Virus record (IMG/VR): IMGVR_UViG_3300042383_001364
Coordinates: 1 to 28,253 of that record
Length of the DNA stretch: 28,253 nt
Strand: one strand, 5' to 3'
Origin: a virus
Shown here: positions 1 through 9,062 of the stretch, piece by piece
How positions within the stretch are numbered: position 1 is the first letter of the stretch
Layout of the letters: each line of letters begins with the position of its first letter
Notes under the pieces: model-generated
Told to the model about the DNA's origin: nothing
Database searches by the model: none
Seen by the model: the letters and a program-made list of their open reading frames with translations, nothing else
Position numbers and translations under genes: made by a program

Positions 1-3000
1 GCATTAACTCTTTATTTATGTCTTTCCCGCTACCTTTTCTCGCGGTAACGCCAATTGATTGATAAACATCTTCCTGATTGTCGGGCAAAGCGTTAATAGT
101 ATATTCTAATGTTTCAACAAAATTTAATGGCGGAACTTCGTAGCCTTTTTTTAGAGCATCATCTCCTGCTGCTAATTCTTCGTTTTTTAATTCTTCCCGC
201 AAAACCTCTTTTGTTTTGAAGCCAACATCAGCTACTGCTGGCGTGGCAATTTTAACAGCGGTCATGCTTGAAAGCGGAATAAACTCGCGTGGCGAATGTG
301 CCTGATATTTCAAATCCAACATGGTGTCCAGCCAGCCATATCCGCCATTCCGCATGTATCGCCTCAATTTATTGAGAGCTTTTCCTGTGTTGTGCTGCAA
401 AGCGTAGGCGTCATCGATAGCTTTGATTTTTTGATCCTGTGTTTTTGCCTCAACAACATTTCGAAGACCTTCTGCAATATTGCCCCAATTTTTACCACCG
501 TATGAAGGATTCCACCTTCCTTCTCTATATAGCGTTTCGGCGATAGATGCAAAATTAGACAAAGAAACGCCTGTTTCCTCAAGAGCTTTTCTTACTGCCG
601 CATACGAAATTCGATATGATTTCTCGCTGTCTTTCGTTATTCTTGCAGCGCGAGACTCTGGCTGAATGCTCTCCACATATGTTTCCATGTATTTAGGAAC
701 TTGTGTGCTATCAAGAAAATTATATGCATCCAGAAGTTCTTTATATTTCTGCATGAAAGGATTATTCATCAAATAATCAAGATCAGCAGGCTGGCGGTTG
801 TCATAAACATGGCGCAATTCCGCCGAAACGGAAAACAGCAAAGCGTCTTTCATGTGCTGTTGTGCTTCATTACTCAATTTCTCAACAGCGTCATTTAAAT
901 TATCGATGTAGGCTTCATAGCGTTTCCCGCGAACGACACCTTCTCCTTCATTTATCAATGGAACAAAACCTTTCGTGTAAGGATCAGAATACAGATTCCC
1001 CAAACCCGCAGAAGTTGTCAAAAGATAGAAATCCGCCATCAGCGTTCTCGGGTCTTTAGGAATCGAATAACGCACATACGGCAAAGAAGCGATTCCGCTT
1101 CCTGTGAATTGCGTGGCTTCTCGCAAATCTTTATCTACATATCTTGAATATGCGCGAGTGTCTTTAGCGTTTGATATTGTGTCGAACGCTGACTGCAAAG
1201 AACCGGAATTCTCAAATTTGCTGAACAACAACTCTTGTGTGTTGTGAATGGCGTTATTCAGCCTATCCATGTAAAACAGTTTGTCGTTTCGCGTTTTTGC
1301 ATTTTCGAGATCGCCAATAAATCCTGTCACTAAATTCCACAGGTCATTTCTTCGGCGCATATCGCTCCTGTAGGTGCCTTTCATCAGGCGGTCGAGCGCT
1401 TCCCCCGTATTCGCCTTTGCAAGCGCGTCTGGAGTAACAAACGAATCAACCCTTCCCCTACGAATATATTTGTCGATTTGTTTTTTTACCAAATCTTTGA
1501 AAACATCCAAATAAAGAGCTTTGTATTTGTTTAGATATTCAGATTGCAATTCTTTGCCGTAACTATTGGTCGGCTCTGGCTCGGTGCTGATCCAGTAAAG
1601 ATTGTATAGCGCGCGAGGCGTTAGGCGCGTTTCAGCCTCTTGCCCTTCTTCCAAACCATATTCTTGGGATGGCTTGGATGTTGGCATGTATTGTATGTCA
1701 GGAGAAATTCTGCTCAGTTTTGAATACCCTTCGCCTTCCCATTTGCCGCCGTCCCAAGCAATTTCTTTGAACAATCTATCTCTCGCCTTTGATGCTTCTG
1801 GCGAAACGCTGTGTGACGCTATAAATTTTTTCCCATATTTTTGCGCGTATTTAGCAATCTCCCGATATAGTGCCTGCCCGTAACCTTGCCCTCGGTATGG
1901 TGTCGCTATTTCTGTATAGTCAACGCTGACGGCAGTTGGTCTGTCTTCGTGTTCTGCTCGTAATTCTGCGTATCCAATTACATTTTTACCGAGTTTTTTA
2001 TAGCGGCTATTTTCAATTGAATCCCGAATTCTGCTGCGAGTGCTGCCTTCTGGCAAACTAATAATTATTCTTGCGACATCAAAAAGATCTATATCTTTAC
2101 CTTCCTCAATACTAACTTCGTATTCGGGAAGTTGTGCTGCCATTTCCGCAAGTGTTTTCTGATCTGGAACAGGCATGTATTGTATGTCCGAAGCCATGCG
2201 ATTTGTTTCAGGCAAATCAGCCTGTTTTTGTTCAGCGCCAACCTCATTTTCTTCTTTTATTTCGGGTTGGATTGGCTGCTGGGTTTTCGCTTTTTGCGCC
2301 TCGTATTCCTGCAGAGCCGCTTCAGTTGGCGCGTCATAATCAACAACCGATTCCCCGTCCTCCATAACAGGAACGAATTCTGGATCGAAAATAGAAGTTA
2401 CGCGAATTGTTGGATTTTCTGCATCTCCGCCAATCATCAAAGTTTCAAATGGGCGAAGTTCATTTGCGTTGCGCAATTCAAGCTCCAATTTTTCAACATT
2501 GTCCTGCGCGATTGCTTTACGGATTTTTGTTGCTGTAACTGTTCCCCCAATATTGTCCATGAACTGCTCTGGCGTTTGTTCTCCAGCCAGAGCATTGTTA
2601 ACAGGCATATAGTTGATTTTTGCCAATTCATAATTGAAGGGCATTTTTTGTTGCATGCTCTCTTCAAATTGAGTTATGCGATCAAGCCTGCGCGACCTTA
2701 CAATAACATCCAGAGAGTCTTTTCCTTTTCTCCTCGGCAAAGTTGACCTTTCTGGATTCGCGTCTTTTGTGTCTTTTGTGTAAACATTAAAAAGGTCATT
2801 GATCTTGTTTTTTTTGCGCCGAGCAATGAAAGGGTCAGGGTCCAAATCGGTTTCTCCAACATGCCCTTCGGCGTGGTTTTTCAATAAAACCATAACGCTA
2901 TCCCAGAACCTTCCCAAATCCCCGTTCCATGGTGCCAAATTCATTTTTTTCTGCGCTGCCCAAGCGTCGGCTTTATCTTTCATTCGCGAAACCGACATTG

Positions 3001-6000
3001 TGGTCACAAGGAAATTTCCATCTTTTGAAAAATGAAAACCAATCGGTATTTCGTCGCGAATGCGCGGAGATAATGCTTTGTATTTTCCGTTCAACAATGC
3101 GGGTTGATACTCAAAAAGCATCCTTGTCCCGTCTTTTCGCCTTAAAATATCATTGGTGAAAATAATCAGGCGTTTGATTTGTGGCGCGACAATATTATTT
3201 GGCAAATTTAATACAGCCTCAACTTGCGACTTGCTTAAAGCGCCCCTGTATTGCCCGCTCCCAATATCTTGCATCTTTGTTCCGGAATCGTCTTCTGGCG
3301 CTGTGTCAAAAGCATTTTTGATCATCGCCGTCCTCGCAGTAATCCGCCGCCTCATCTCTACAGGAGAGAGAATAATCGGCGTTCCGTCTGCTTTCCGAGC
3401 GACTCGCGTATCGACAGTCAATTTTACATTGTTCGGCAAAGAGCTAAACAAATCGTCCGAACCGACATCCACGGGATTTCCGTCTGAATCAATGAGTTTT
3501 CCATCTTGGGTTGTGTAGACATCCAAAAACGGATTTATTTGAGCGTTTGGCGGAACAACAATTTCTGTAACAGTTCCGTCTGGCGCGGTCGCTTTGACAA
3601 TTACCTCAGTTTCGAAAATTCCAATATCCTTGTTTTTGTCTTGAAGAATTCGACTGTCTAAAACTTTAATCCAAGGAATATCCGGCTCATTAACTTCCTC
3701 TCCGCGATTATAGGTCAGCGTCTGATTAAGATCGCGCTGCCCTCTTTGATATTCGCGAAACATCGCCAGCATTTCTGGCGTAAATTTCATGTTTAGGGTC
3801 TCGCTAACGCCTCCGTTATTATCAAAAATAACGCCAGCTTTACGCAAACCTTCTTTGATTACTTTTAGCTTTCCATTTCTTGTGGCAACCTCAAGCCAAT
3901 CCATGATTGCCCGTCCTTGGTCGTCTATGCTGGCTCGCAATCCGTTATTATAGTCTCCGGATGTTGACGCCAATTCTGAAATAATCTCTTCTTTGATGTA
4001 GGTCCGCAATTTGCCAACATTTCCACCAAATGAAGCCAAAAACGATGCGCCACCATCAGCGGGAGACATCTTTTTGGCATATTCGATAGCATAGCGGTCC
4101 AAATCCGCGTCTGAATAATACCCTGACGGAACTGTTTCGTAGGTTCCGTCCAGATTTCGGATTTTTTGATCAAAAAGAAAATTGCGAAGCGGTTGCTGTA
4201 GCTCTTGAACTTCTTTAAAACCATTCAGACCATGCTGAATTTCATGCGAAACGACATCCCTAAAATTAAATCCTCTGTTTGTTAGATGTTTAATCAAATC
4301 GGCATTGACAACAACAGTTGCGCCCTGTTGATTTACTTTTCTTAGATGAATGGGAACGCCCTGCGGATTTTTTTCATCTACTTTGTCTTCCTGTATAGCA
4401 AATCCGCGAGAATTCTTTGCCTGATCAACTTCTGCGCGATACCTATTCACCAATTCGGTTGCCTGTTGAAGCGCAACAGCGTCCCCAAAACCCATATTAT
4501 CGATTACCCGCTCGGCTTCCCGCAGTTTATCTCCATACAGATTCCGAATAAATGTGTCGGCGTCAGCGTCTTGCAATACAACCAATCGGAAGTTTTGCAA
4601 GCCGGACGCCGCAACAACTGCTTGAGCTTGGTCGAGATTGTCTAAAAAAGCTAACTCAACCTGTCTATCAAATTCTTTTTGTGTTTCTGGCGTAGCTTTA
4701 TCCAGCGCGGCTCTTTGATTTTTTGCGCCAACTATTTGTGTTTCGATAAACGCGGAATCTGCCGGATTTATCGTTCTTGCTTTCTGTTTTTCAAGATCAG
4801 CAATATGAGCGTCCAGCGCAGATTTACGCTTATCAATACTCGACAAAGAAGTTAATGTTTGTCTGAATTCTGGAGTTATCTGCGCCCTAAAACGCGCCAG
4901 ATCAGCGTCCTCGTCTCTGCGTATTTGCGCTGGGTCTGGAATTATCAACTGACTGATTCGTTCTGATGCAGTCAAAGTTGGGTCTATAAGAGTCTGTGCG
5001 CGTTGCGGAATTCGTGCGCCAGCCAATCCGCCAACCCCCCACCCATAACCAAACATATATCCGCCTTGTTCGGCAGTTTCTATGTCTGGAAGTCCCATTA
5101 GCGTGTTGAGCGCCGCGCCATTTACCGCAGGCTGAATAATCGCGTTGCTTTGCCGAATCATCCAATCTGCTGTTTTTGCTCTGGCGATGCCGCCCCTGCC
5201 CTCTGCGCCAAACAGTTTTCGCGTAAATTCTGAACTTTCCGCGTCGCGTCCTGCCCGTTCAAGCATTCCGCGTCTTCCCGCTGTTCCGCCAACATCGACT
5301 TGCCGCAAGACATCTTTCACAACTCGCGCCGTTCGCGTTGTTGGCTTGGCAATTGCCATAATAGGAATTGCGGCGGTGTTGACCGTGCCTTTGACCCAAG
5401 TGTCAGGATCATTGACAGTATATTCACCAATTTTTTTTGCGGCTTCTTGTGCAAATTCGACGCCTTTTTCAACGCCTGCGGAAGTTTTTTCGATACCGCC
5501 AGCAACATATTTCAAGCCTTGCAAGGTCTTGTTTGTAGCTGCATCTAAAGCCTTCCCTGTTTTTTTCCCGATAAATTCTGTTGCTTTGTTTGCGCCGGGA
5601 ATCGCAACAGGCGAAAAGAATTCTCCTGCCGCGCTAATCTGCTGATCAATTTCTTCTGCCGTCAAACCAGCTTCTTTGGCGAGTTCCTCATACATCTGCC
5701 CTGCCATGGCAATCTCTTCGGGACTTCCGCCTTGCGCTTTAACAACTTGCGCGGCGAGCGCTTTCAGCAAATCGTTCTCACCAATGAGCGCAGCGGCACG
5801 GTCCGGATTCGCCTCAACCATTGCTCGCTGGATTTCGCGCATTCCTTCGCGAAGTTGGTATTTTCTCCAGCGTTCTTCTTTGGGAACGCCAAACGCCTTG
5901 TCTGTAACCGATGTCCCATACGCGGCTCCGCGAATCCCAGTATAAACCATTTCCTCAATATCAGTCGCGGTTCCGATCGCAAACGACCGCCAAGAATTGA

Positions 6001-6427
6001 TAAAATCCTCTCGGATTTTTTTCCCTTCTTCTGGCGTGTATGAGGTCCCGTATACTTTTTCGCCAGCTTTGACCTGACTTGGGTCAGCGGTTATTGCTGG
6101 CAACGCGAGGAGCGGTTTAATTGCGCCTTTCCACGCGAGTTTTGCAGCGCCTGTGCCTATATCTGCAACTGCTTTTTCAAGCCCAGCTGCCGCTTGCGGC
6201 AAATATTCATCAATTTGTTGCAGTAATCCTTTTTTGTCTTCTTCCTCCCAAAGTATTCTCTCCTGTTCTTCGGTCAGTTTTTCGCCGCTTTCTTTCAGTT
6301 TTTTTAATTCACGCGGTTCTTTGACATGAACAAGATTTTCTGGAAGCGTTTCCTCTGGCGGGGACCAAATTTTTGTTTCGTCTGGCGGAGACCAGACTTT
6401 TGTTTCTTCGGGTGGTTGCCAAGCCAT
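1..6427 (-). CDS. Giant polyvalent phage protein (zincin + GNAT), C-terminus off the window
   Basis: Open without a stop from the ATG at 6427 to the left edge: at least 2142 aa. The start overlaps the upstream stop by one base (TAATG). Visible in order: three tandem 9-residue repeats around WSPPEET (residues 3-29); charged helical sequence; a Gly-rich stretch containing MFGYGWGVGG; a zincin-type site SHEIQHGLNG with H728, E729, H732 and possible third ligand E813, E814 or E818; an unassigned middle; a linker INYMP (1271-1275); a linker DIQYMP (1414-1419); a GNAT acetyltransferase domain with the acetyl-CoA loop RGQGYG (1512-1517); a second DIQYMP (1577-1582); then a long alpha-helical region. 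Large multidomain proteins of this kind are known from phages as polyvalent proteins, thought to be packaged and injected with the DNA. Being last in a virion-gene block fits that. The targets of the protease and acetyltransferase are unknown, and ejection is inference. Confidence 0.85.
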   Translation of the reverse strand, partial: MAWQPPEETKVWSPPDETKIWSPPEETLPENLVHVKEPRELKKLKESGEKLTEEQERILWEEEDKKGLLQQIDEYLPQAAAGLEKAVADIGTGAAKLAWKGAIKPLLALPAITADPSQVKAGEKVYGTSYTPEEGKKIREDFINSWRSFAIGTATDIEEMVYTGIRGAAYGTSVTDKAFGVPKEERWRKYQLREGMREIQRAMVEANPDRAAALIGENDLLKALAAQVVKAQGGSPEEIAMAGQMYEELAKEAGLTAEEIDQQISAAGEFFSPVAIPGANKATEFIGKKTGKALDAATNKTLQGLKYVAGGIEKTSAGVEKGVEFAQEAAKKIGEYTVNDPDTWVKGTVNTAAIPIMAIAKPTTRTARVVKDVLRQVDVGGTAGRRGMLERAGRDAESSEFTRKLFGAEGRGGIARAKTADWMIRQSNAIIQPAVNGAALNTLMGLPDIETAEQGGYMFGYGWGVGGLAGARIPQRAQTLIDPTLTASERISQLIIPDPAQIRRDEDADLARFRAQITPEFRQTLTSLSSIDKRKSALDAHIADLEKQKARTINPADSAFIETQIVGAKNQRAALDKATPETQKEFDRQVELAFLDNLDQAQAVVAASGLQNFRLVVLQDADADTFIRNLYGDKLREAERVIDNMGFGDAVALQQATELVNRYRAEVDQAKNSRGFAIQEDKVDEKNPQGVPIHLRKVNQQGATVVVNADLIKHLTNRGFNFRDVVSHEIQHGLNGFKEVQELQQPLRNFLFDQKIRNLDGTYETVPSGYYSDADLDRYAIEYAKKMSPADGGASFLASFGGNVGKLRTYIKEEIISELASTSGDYNNGLRASIDDQGRAIMDWLEVATRNGKLKVIKEGLRKAGVIFDNNGGVSETLNMKFTPEMLAMFREYQRGQRDLNQTLTYNRGEEVNEPDIPWIKVLDSRILQDKNKDIGIFETEVIVKATAPDGTVTEIVVPPNAQINPFLDVYTTQDGKLIDSDGNPVDVGSDDLFSSLPNNVKLTVDTRVARKADGTPIILSPVEMRRRITARTAMIKNAFDTAPEDDSGTKMQDIGSGQYRGALSKSQVEAVLNLPNNIVAPQIKRLIIFTNDILRRKDGTRMLFEYQPALLNGKYKALSPRIRDEIPIGFHFSKDGNFLVTTMSVSRMKDKADAWAAQKKMNLAPWNGDLGRFWDSVMVLLKNHAEGHVGETDLDPDPFIARRKKNKINDLFNVYTKDTKDANPERSTLPRRKGKDSLDVIVRSRRLDRITQFEESMQQKMPFNYELAKINYMPVNNALAGEQTPEQFMDNIGGTVTATKIRKAIAQDNVEKLELELRNANELRPFETLMIGGDAENPTIRVTSIFDPEFVPVMEDGESVVDYDAPTEAALQEYEAQKAKTQQPIQPEIKEENEVGAEQKQADLPETNRMASDIQYMPVPDQKTLAEMAAQLPEYEVSIEEGKDIDLFDVARIIISLPEGSTRSRIRDSIENSRYKKLGKNVIGYAELRAEHEDRPTAVSVDYTEIATPYRGQGYGQALYREIAKYAQKYGKKFIASHSVSPEASKARDRLFKEIAWDGGKWEGEGYSKLSRISPDIQYMPTSKPSQEYGLEEGQEAETRLTPRALYNLYWISTEPEPTNSYGKELQSEYLNKYKALYLDVFKDLVKKQIDKYIRRGRVDSFVTPDALAKANTGEALDRLMKGTYRSDMRRRNDLWNLVTGFIGDLENAKTRNDKLFYMDRLNNAIHNTQELLFSKFENSGSLQSAFDTISNAKDTRAYSRYVDKDLREATQFTGSGIASLPYVRYSIPKDPRTLMADFYLLTTSAGLGNLYSDPYTKGFVPLINEGEGVVRGKRYEAYIDNLNDAVEKLSNEAQQHMKDALLFSVSAELRHVYDNRQPADLDYLMNNPFMQKYKELLDAYNFLDSTQVPKYMETYVESIQPESRAARITKDSEKSYRISYAAVRKALEETGVSLSNFASIAETLYREGRWNPSYGGKNWGNIAEGLRNVVEAKTQDQKIKAIDDAYALQHNTGKALNKLRRYMRNGGYGWLDTMLDLKYQAHSPREFIPLSSMTAVKIATPAVADVGFKTKEVLREELKNEELAAGDDALKKGYEVPPLNFVETLEYTINALPDNQEDVYQSIGVTARKGSGKDINKELM
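6347..6421 (-). repeat. Three 27-base tandem repeats at the start of the giant gene
   Basis: Residues 3-27 of the giant protein read W-(Q/S)-P-P-(E/D)-E-T-K-(V/I) in three successive copies, the last incomplete. The DNA copies differ by several bases. It makes a Pro/Glu/Trp-rich, probably flexible, N-terminal extension. Confidence 0.85.
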
Positions 6428-7413
6428 TATTTAGGTTTTTGTCTAAGTTCAAGTTCGCCTGTCGTCGGATTTTTCCAATAAAAAGGACCAGCTGGAATTT
6501 TTAGATATTCCTCTTGATTTGTCACAACAGGATAATTTTTGATTGGCGTCATTTGAGTCTGTTTTTCGCCAGTTTCATATTCCTTTCGCATTTTTATCTC
6601 TTCTTCCTCAAGAATTTTCTTTTGTTCCTGTGTTTTGCGAAGGATGTCAGACAAATTGGTTGTAAATTGATCAGATCGCATGTCCGGATCGATTGAACCT
6701 TGCAAAGAAGCCAACAGACCAAGCTCTTTGTCTGATAAAGCGCCAAGACCCGAGGAGCCTGTTTTTGACTCCGCTTTCATCTTCATCAGCTGCTCGAAAG
6801 CAACATTGCCTTGCACATTTTTTACAAGAATGCGAATATCATTAGCATCTGTGTCGAACGGTAAATATTGAACATAGCTCCCCAATTTCCCAACATCCGG
6901 CAGAATTCCTTTATCTGCCAAATTTTGAATCGCTTGGATTTGTTTTTCCATCGTTCCAAGCATTTCTTTTCCGGTATTAATCCTATTTAGTTCAACGGAC
7001 AAATCCGGTTTAGGAGCGTATTCTACAGTTTTTTTGCCGTCTGCATATTTTACCGATTGGACTTCCATGTTTTTCCGCTCTGGATCGGGCGGAATCAGAT
7101 AATAATATGGCTCGCGAGTTCTTTCGTCTATTTCCGTTACAAGTTCAACATCGTCGCCAGTCAATTCTTTATATTTATCTCTCGCATACGCAGCGTCCCC
7201 TATTCCCGCATACGGAGCGCCAATAAGTTCGTCCAGAACTTCGTATTTATTGAGGTCGCGAGGTTTTGGCTGATAGGTTCCAGCCGCGATTTTTGCGGCG
7301 ACTTGCTCGAAAATATCGTTTTGCGGTTTTTGCGCAGTTCCAAGCGCCGGATACGGCGTTGGGCTTGGAGTTGGCGCGGGGATTGCGGCGAGGGCAGGAG
7401 TTGCTGGTGGCAT
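6427..7413 (-). CDS. Putative internal virion protein, 328 aa
   Basis: 328 aa. The N-terminus is rich in Pro and Ala (first 30 residues) and the rest is mostly charged helix. The central part reads KMKAESKTGSSGLGALSDKE, followed by LASLQGSIDP. From memory, this kind of segment (a Ser/Gly turn, then GALS-x-x-E and a Gly-x-Asp loop) occurs in internal or structural proteins of podovirus-like phages. The C-terminus has YPVVTNQEEYLKIPAGPFYW, similar to the short 'PVV-x-x-EEY-x-x-(I/L)-P-x-G' tail module seen on other phage virion proteins. The gene follows the previous one with a single spacer base (TAAAATG) and overlaps the giant gene by one base, so the three are probably translationally coupled. 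No enzyme motif is visible. The structural role is inferred from these motifs and position. Confidence 0.75.
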   Translation of the reverse strand: MPPATPALAAIPAPTPSPTPYPALGTAQKPQNDIFEQVAAKIAAGTYQPKPRDLNKYEVLDELIGAPYAGIGDAAYARDKYKELTGDDVELVTEIDERTREPYYYLIPPDPERKNMEVQSVKYADGKKTVEYAPKPDLSVELNRINTGKEMLGTMEKQIQAIQNLADKGILPDVGKLGSYVQYLPFDTDANDIRILVKNVQGNVAFEQLMKMKAESKTGSSGLGALSDKELGLLASLQGSIDPDMRSDQFTTNLSDILRKTQEQKKILEEEEIKMRKEYETGEKQTQMTPIKNYPVVTNQEEYLKIPAGPFYWKNPTTGELELRQKPK

Positions 7414-7414
7414 T

Positions 7415-7945
7415 TTAATAGTATCCGGCTTGTCTTGCTAATTCTTTTGCTTTTTCAACATCACCGCCAGCTTCTGCTAAAAATTCAGCCGCGATGTCTT
7501 CTGTAAGAATCTTTTCTCCGGAAGGAATGTCATTTCCTCGCGTGTTCCAGTATCCTTGGGGTCGCGCTTCTTTCGGCAATGAATCATCCATGCGTCGCTG
7601 TATCTCATCGATTTTAGTTTGCGTTAGTTGATTTTTCAGAGAATCATACTGTTGATTATCCCCAAACCGAATGCCAGCAAGTTCTTTTGCTCTTTCGTGT
7701 TCAGTCTGCGATTTTGCATCAGCGAGTTTTTCGGCTCTGGCGCTTTTCATCGCTCCAGTAACGCTTCCCATTGCCGAAAGCGCTCCATCTGCCAAACCTT
7801 TCCACATATCTGTTCTTCCTTGGTAGAAGGCTCGCGCAACAACCGATGGATCATGTTCAATGAACTGGAATTTCTCGGGAACGGCAAAATTGAAACTACC
7901 GCCGCTCCGAAGTGGCGCAAGATTTGCGAGACTCGTTGATTGCAT
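7415..7945 (-). CDS. Putative internal virion protein, 176 aa
   Basis: 176 aa. The N-terminal third is mixed (MQSTSLANLAPLRSGG), followed by a small-residue helix (GLADGALSAMGSVTGAMKSA) that could be membrane-active or pack against other helices, then a charged coiled coil to about residue 130. The C-terminus ends AAEFLAEAGGDVEKAKELAR, followed by QAGYY. This short helix-turn-helix with an AGGD turn resembles C-terminal pieces I associate with other phage virion proteins. It is preceded by a strong ribosome-binding site, GGAGGA, which lies inside the last codons of the upstream gene. It sits between the FGGx-tagged proteins and the 328-aa protein, so I place it with the internal head proteins. 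No catalytic motif is seen. Confidence 0.72.
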   Translation of the reverse strand: MQSTSLANLAPLRSGGSFNFAVPEKFQFIEHDPSVVARAFYQGRTDMWKGLADGALSAMGSVTGAMKSARAEKLADAKSQTEHERAKELAGIRFGDNQQYDSLKNQLTQTKIDEIQRRMDDSLPKEARPQGYWNTRGNDIPSGEKILTEDIAAEFLAEAGGDVEKAKELARQAGYY

Positions 7946-7947
7946 AA

Positions 7948-8529
7948 TTAGGCTCCTCCAAAAACTAATCCAGTTGTATTTGGCGGGGAAAAGGATTGGT
8001 TGAGTTGACGATTTGTCCCGCCCGATTCTTCGTTAATTGTTTTTGTTGCCGCTGCCATAGCGCTACGATTGTCTGGAGTTGCCGCTGCCCCCGTTGTTGA
8101 TTTTGCGGCATCAATTTTCGGCGCAGAATAACCGCTTGCTTGATAAGTTGACTGATTTGATGGAACGCCAGAACTTTGAACTGATTGCGCAGCAGAATCT
8201 AACTCTTGACCTATTGAGGTTTGATTTGCGAGAGCAAGTTCTCTTGCGCGAGTGGATTCCATGTCAATTTGGCGATTTCTGGCGGCTTCTTCAGCGGCTT
8301 TTTTCTCTTCTTCCAGCGCTTTTTCAGCTGCTGCTAATTGTTTATCAATTACAGCTTGCTGTTGCGCCATTTGCTGTCGAAGCGCATCCGCTTGGCTCGT
8401 TTGTGCGTTATTTTGCGCAATATCCTTTTTAGGAACCTCGACTCGCAGACGCCCATTGTATAAATAATATTTTCCGCCGCTTTCGTTGGCGGTTCTTCCT
8501 TTGTATTGTCCAGATGTAACTTTTGGCAT
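7948..8529 (-). CDS. FGGx-tagged coiled-coil protein 4 (193 aa)
   Basis: Last of four consecutive proteins sharing a C-terminal peptide. The N-terminus (MPKVTSGQYKGR, then KYYLYNGRLRVEVPKKD, about residues 1-36) looks like a small beta-domain. Residues about 45-105 are an Ala/Gln/Glu-rich coiled coil (QQMAQQQAVIDKQL, AEEAARNRQI). A low-complexity Ser/Ala linker follows. The end is SGGTNRQLNQSFSPPNTTGL followed by VFGGA, closely matching the ends of the two genes before it. The start is one base after the previous stop (TAATATG). Function unknown. The position between a YkgJ gene and giant virion protein genes suggests a small virion component, possibly in the head interior. Confidence 0.8.
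   Translation of the reverse strand: MPKVTSGQYKGRTANESGGKYYLYNGRLRVEVPKKDIAQNNAQTSQADALRQQMAQQQAVIDKQLAAAEKALEEEKKAAEEAARNRQIDMESTRARELALANQTSIGQELDSAAQSVQSSGVPSNQSTYQASGYSAPKIDAAKSTTGAAATPDNRSAMAAATKTINEESGGTNRQLNQSFSPPNTTGLVFGGA
7954..7959 (-). promoter_or_regulatory. GGAGGA: Gly-Gly codons of FGGx protein 4 and ribosome-binding site of the 176-aa protein
   Basis: The Gly codons of VFGGA are GGA GGA, ending 8 bases before the ATG at 7945. Confidence 0.78.
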
Positions 8530-8530
8530 A

Positions 8531-9058
8531 TTACACTCCTCCGAAGGTTAAACCAGAAGTGTTTGGCGCTTGAAACTGATTTTGCTGTTGATTTGTTCCG
8601 CCACCACCAGCATTCAATTTTTGCGCCATCACAGCTTGAGTTGTTTGCGTTAATGGAGTTGGCGAAAACTGTTGAGCGGGAGCTGGCTGTTGCTGATTTT
8701 TCCCATAAGCACCAACTGTAAACGGATTCATAGCTGCATACTGTTGCGCAGTTGCGACTATTGGTTGCGCAAGCGTTGACGCAAGTTGCTCATCGATCAT
8801 TCCTCGATTTGCATCTGCAAACATTTTGGCACGCATGGACTCGGCGTTTGCTTGATTTACACGCTCGCGCTCCATTGCGGCAGCTTTATCTGCCTTTTGT
8901 TGATCTGCAAGCTGTTGTTTTAATTTGTCGATTTCCGCTTGCGATTGCTTTATTCCGGTTTGCGTTGCTGGCGCACCGCTTGTTTGTTTTTGTGTAAGTG
9001 CAGTCAGCGGAAGTAGTTTTCCGTTGAATCTGCCGCGACTTCTTCCTCTTCCGCCCAT
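8531..9058 (-). CDS. FGGx-tagged coiled-coil protein 3 (175 aa)
   Basis: 175 aa starting MGGRGRSRGRFNGKLLPL, a basic Gly/Arg N-terminus that could bind nucleic acid. Residues about 37-80 form a coiled coil (QAEIDKLKQQLADQQKADKA, AAMERERV). Then comes Ala/Gln-rich linker, and the end is GGGGTNQQQNQFQAPNTSGL followed by TFGGV. The similarity to neighbours is concentrated in the final ~25 residues. The middle differs in length and composition. Four bases separate it from the upstream stop, and GGAGGA of the upstream FGG codons lies about 10 bases before its ATG. Function unknown; probably the same class of virion component as its neighbours. Confidence 0.8.
   Translation of the reverse strand: MGGRGRSRGRFNGKLLPLTALTQKQTSGAPATQTGIKQSQAEIDKLKQQLADQQKADKAAAMERERVNQANAESMRAKMFADANRGMIDEQLASTLAQPIVATAQQYAAMNPFTVGAYGKNQQQPAPAQQFSPTPLTQTTQAVMAQKLNAGGGGTNQQQNQFQAPNTSGLTFGGV
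8537..8542 (-). promoter_or_regulatory. GGAGGA: Gly-Gly codons of FGGx protein 3 and ribosome-binding site of protein 4
   Basis: The Gly codons of TFGGV are GGA GGA, ending 7 bases before the ATG at 8529; the stop TAA lies between them. Confidence 0.78.
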
Positions 9059-9062
9059 ATGA

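Noticed and set aside
2132-2746. Plus-strand frame of 204 codons
   Set aside because: It lies inside the giant minus-strand gene, which has continuous sense sequence and the IxYMP motifs here. The composition (Phe, Cys and Arg-rich) is typical of an antisense shadow.
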